5,066 bases of DNA from Spirochaetales bacterium (GTDB taxonomy: Bacteria > Spirochaetota > Spirochaetia > Sphaerochaetales > Sphaerochaetaceae). Both the position numbers and the translations under genes were made by a program. Of the stretch, positions 4,984-5,066 are shown piece after piece. The notes under the pieces were generated by a model that was not told the DNA's origin, made no database searches, and saw nothing but the letters and a program-made list of their open reading frames with translations. The stretch lies in contig JAAZJI010000264.1 in NCBI GenBank assembly GCA_012800465.1, positions 1 through 5,066 on the forward strand, written 5' to 3'. Numbering within the stretch: the stretch's first letter is position 1; each line of letters starts with the position of its first letter.

Positions 4984-5066
4984 ATGTTTGATTCGATAAG
5001 CAATGCGTTCAGCTCGATCATGCGATCGATCGCTGGAAAATCCAAGATCAGTGAAAAGAACATCCA
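4984..5066 (+). CDS. ffh: Signal recognition particle protein Ffh, N-terminal fragment
   Basis: Only 27 full codons are inside the window. They read as the start of the helical N domain of Ffh: an MFDSIS opening, the helix AFSSIMRSIAGK (8-19) and SKISEKNI (20-27), matching the family pattern of a short amphipathic helix, a GK turn and a K-(L/I)-(T/S)-E-x-(N/D)-I segment. Ffh is the GTPase that, with the 4.5S RNA, takes nascent membrane proteins to FtsY and the translocon. The start is ATG with GAGAG just upstream. In many bacteria smc, ftsY and ffh lie close together; here ftsY is absent between smc and ffh. The GTPase motifs lie beyond the right edge, so the call rests on a short match. Confidence 0.75.
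   Translation, partial: MFDSISNAFSSIMRSIAGKSKISEKNI

Overview
The window looks like a piece of a spirochaete chromosome (Spirochaetota, probably Spirochaetales) of moderately high GC. The evidence is a short SMC protein whose N-terminus has the form I associate with Treponema-like SMCs, a 78-residue PUR-domain protein close to Borrelia BpuR, and the gene order pur - rnhB - smc. As I recall, that order matches BB_0047 - BB_0046 - BB_0045 in Borrelia burgdorferi. No mobile element, CRISPR array or sign of recent transfer is visible, and there is no gene-free stretch longer than 300 bases.

Layout. Positions 1-952 (minus) hold the N-terminal 317 residues of an M29-family aminopeptidase homologue that runs off the left edge. 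Just upstream of it on the same strand is a tRNA-Gly(UCC) at 1004-1074. A strong hairpin with a poor U-tract (975-995) lies between them, and the tRNA has a good sigma70 promoter (1089-1117). Divergent from the tRNA is the small PUR-domain gene (1214-1450, plus) with its own promoter at 1148-1177. It meets rnhB (RNase HII, 1447-1998, minus) tail to tail with a 4-base overlap. rnhB and smc (2072-4918, plus, TTG start) diverge from a 73-base gap in which their predicted -10 elements physically overlap. After smc a 65-base gap carries a consensus-like promoter and then the first 27 codons of ffh (signal recognition particle GTPase), which is cut by the right edge.

How the genes fit together. PUR protein, RNase HII and SMC all deal with nucleic-acid structure or chromosome upkeep: single-strand/RNA binding, removal of ribonucleotides from DNA, and chromosome organisation. 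tRNA-Gly and ffh belong to translation and protein targeting. The two most notable points are that the M29 homologue has lost both metal-binding glutamates visible in the window, and that the 948-residue SMC has intact ATPase heads but no recognisable hinge domain. The central ~550 residues of the SMC contain a single proline.
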